Shown here: piece after piece, positions 21,560-21,600 of the stretch | Layout: the number at the start of each line of letters is the position of its first letter | Numbering within the stretch: position 1 is the stretch's first letter | Assembly (NCBI GenBank): GCA_016784625.1 | Contig: JADHUF010000011.1 | Coordinates: forward strand, 1 to 21,600 | Source of the DNA: Candidatus Nitrosopumilus sp. | Lineage (GTDB): Archaea > Thermoproteota > Nitrososphaeria > Nitrososphaerales > Nitrosopumilaceae | Length of the DNA: 21,600 bases | Direction of reading: 5' to 3' | Made by a program: the position numbers and the translations under genes | Notes under the pieces: generated by a model | What the model was told of the DNA's origin: nothing | The model's input: only the letters and a program-made list of their open reading frames with translations | Databases searched by the model: none

Positions 21560-21600
21560 ATGTTGATCGCTAGAAAATATCTGATGTTTAAAGTGCTTTG
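21560..21600 (+). CDS. Possible 5' end of a gene running off the window
   Basis: From the ATG at 21560 the frame stays open to the window edge (13 codons, MLIARKYLMFKVL). It is divergent from carA and has an AT-rich box about 30 nt upstream. The hydrophobic and basic start could be the N-terminus of a membrane protein, but 13 residues are too few to name it. An alternative ATG at 21553 closes after six codons and is unlikely. Confidence 0.3.
   Translation, partial: MLIARKYLMFKVL

Noticed and set aside
1..21600. tRNA, rRNA, riboswitch or prophage elements.
   Set aside because: Gaps are short, and none shows a tRNA cloverleaf, a known riboswitch core, integrase or phage genes by eye. A covariance-model scan could overturn this.

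Overview
The window looks like part of the chromosome of a marine ammonia-oxidising archaeon (Thaumarchaeota/Nitrososphaerota, Nitrosopumilus-like). The DNA is AT-rich and the genes are tightly packed on both strands. AT-rich boxes lie about 25-30 nt before many start codons, which suggests leaderless or short-leader transcripts. The gene content is archaeal: A-type ATP synthase subunit F, a family 4 uracil-DNA glycosylase, a Sulfolobus-like LeuB, a NusA-like protein before aspS, and several small zinc-finger and hypothetical proteins of a thaumarchaeal kind. I see no phage, plasmid, IS, CRISPR, rRNA or tRNA. The lineage is inferred from protein character, not from a marker gene.

Layout. 1-2585: a 5'-truncated TldD peptidase gene, then two base-excision glycosylase genes (family 4 UDG and AAG/MPG) in one plus-strand run, facing a VTT/DedA membrane protein. 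2678-4427: small unknown proteins, an unlisted 31-residue zinc finger, and a lone DppD/OppD-type ABC ATPase. 4511-6596: a NusA-like protein, aspartyl-tRNA synthetase and a small unknown. 6598-7474: a 43-residue zinc ribbon and two tandem paralogues of unknown function whose promoters are almost identical. 7551-12313: the branched-chain amino acid operon ilvB-ilvN-leuA-leuB (minus strand). 12509-15000: a SnoaL-like protein, then an MDR dehydrogenase and an LsrF-like aldolase whose C-terminal tail is a perfect 45-bp tandem repeat. 15041-17109: a detached atpF, two unknowns, a SWIM zinc-finger protein and an ICC-like phosphoesterase. 17110-21496: carA-carB, feeding arginine and pyrimidine synthesis. 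A possible new gene starts at the right edge.

The main pathways are biosynthetic. IlvBN makes acetolactate or acetohydroxybutyrate, LeuA and LeuB act in leucine synthesis, and CarAB makes carbamoyl phosphate.

The least ordinary things are: (1) all six convergent gene pairs have ends between 4 nt overlapping and 2 nt apart; (2) the 45-bp repeat that encodes a Lys/Asn/Pro/Gln tail on an aldolase; (3) the tandem paralogues with promoters conserved better than their coding regions; (4) carA, whose frame has no ATG, GTG or TTG before the conserved N-terminal block, so it probably starts at ATT. I did not find a clear new defence or mobile system.
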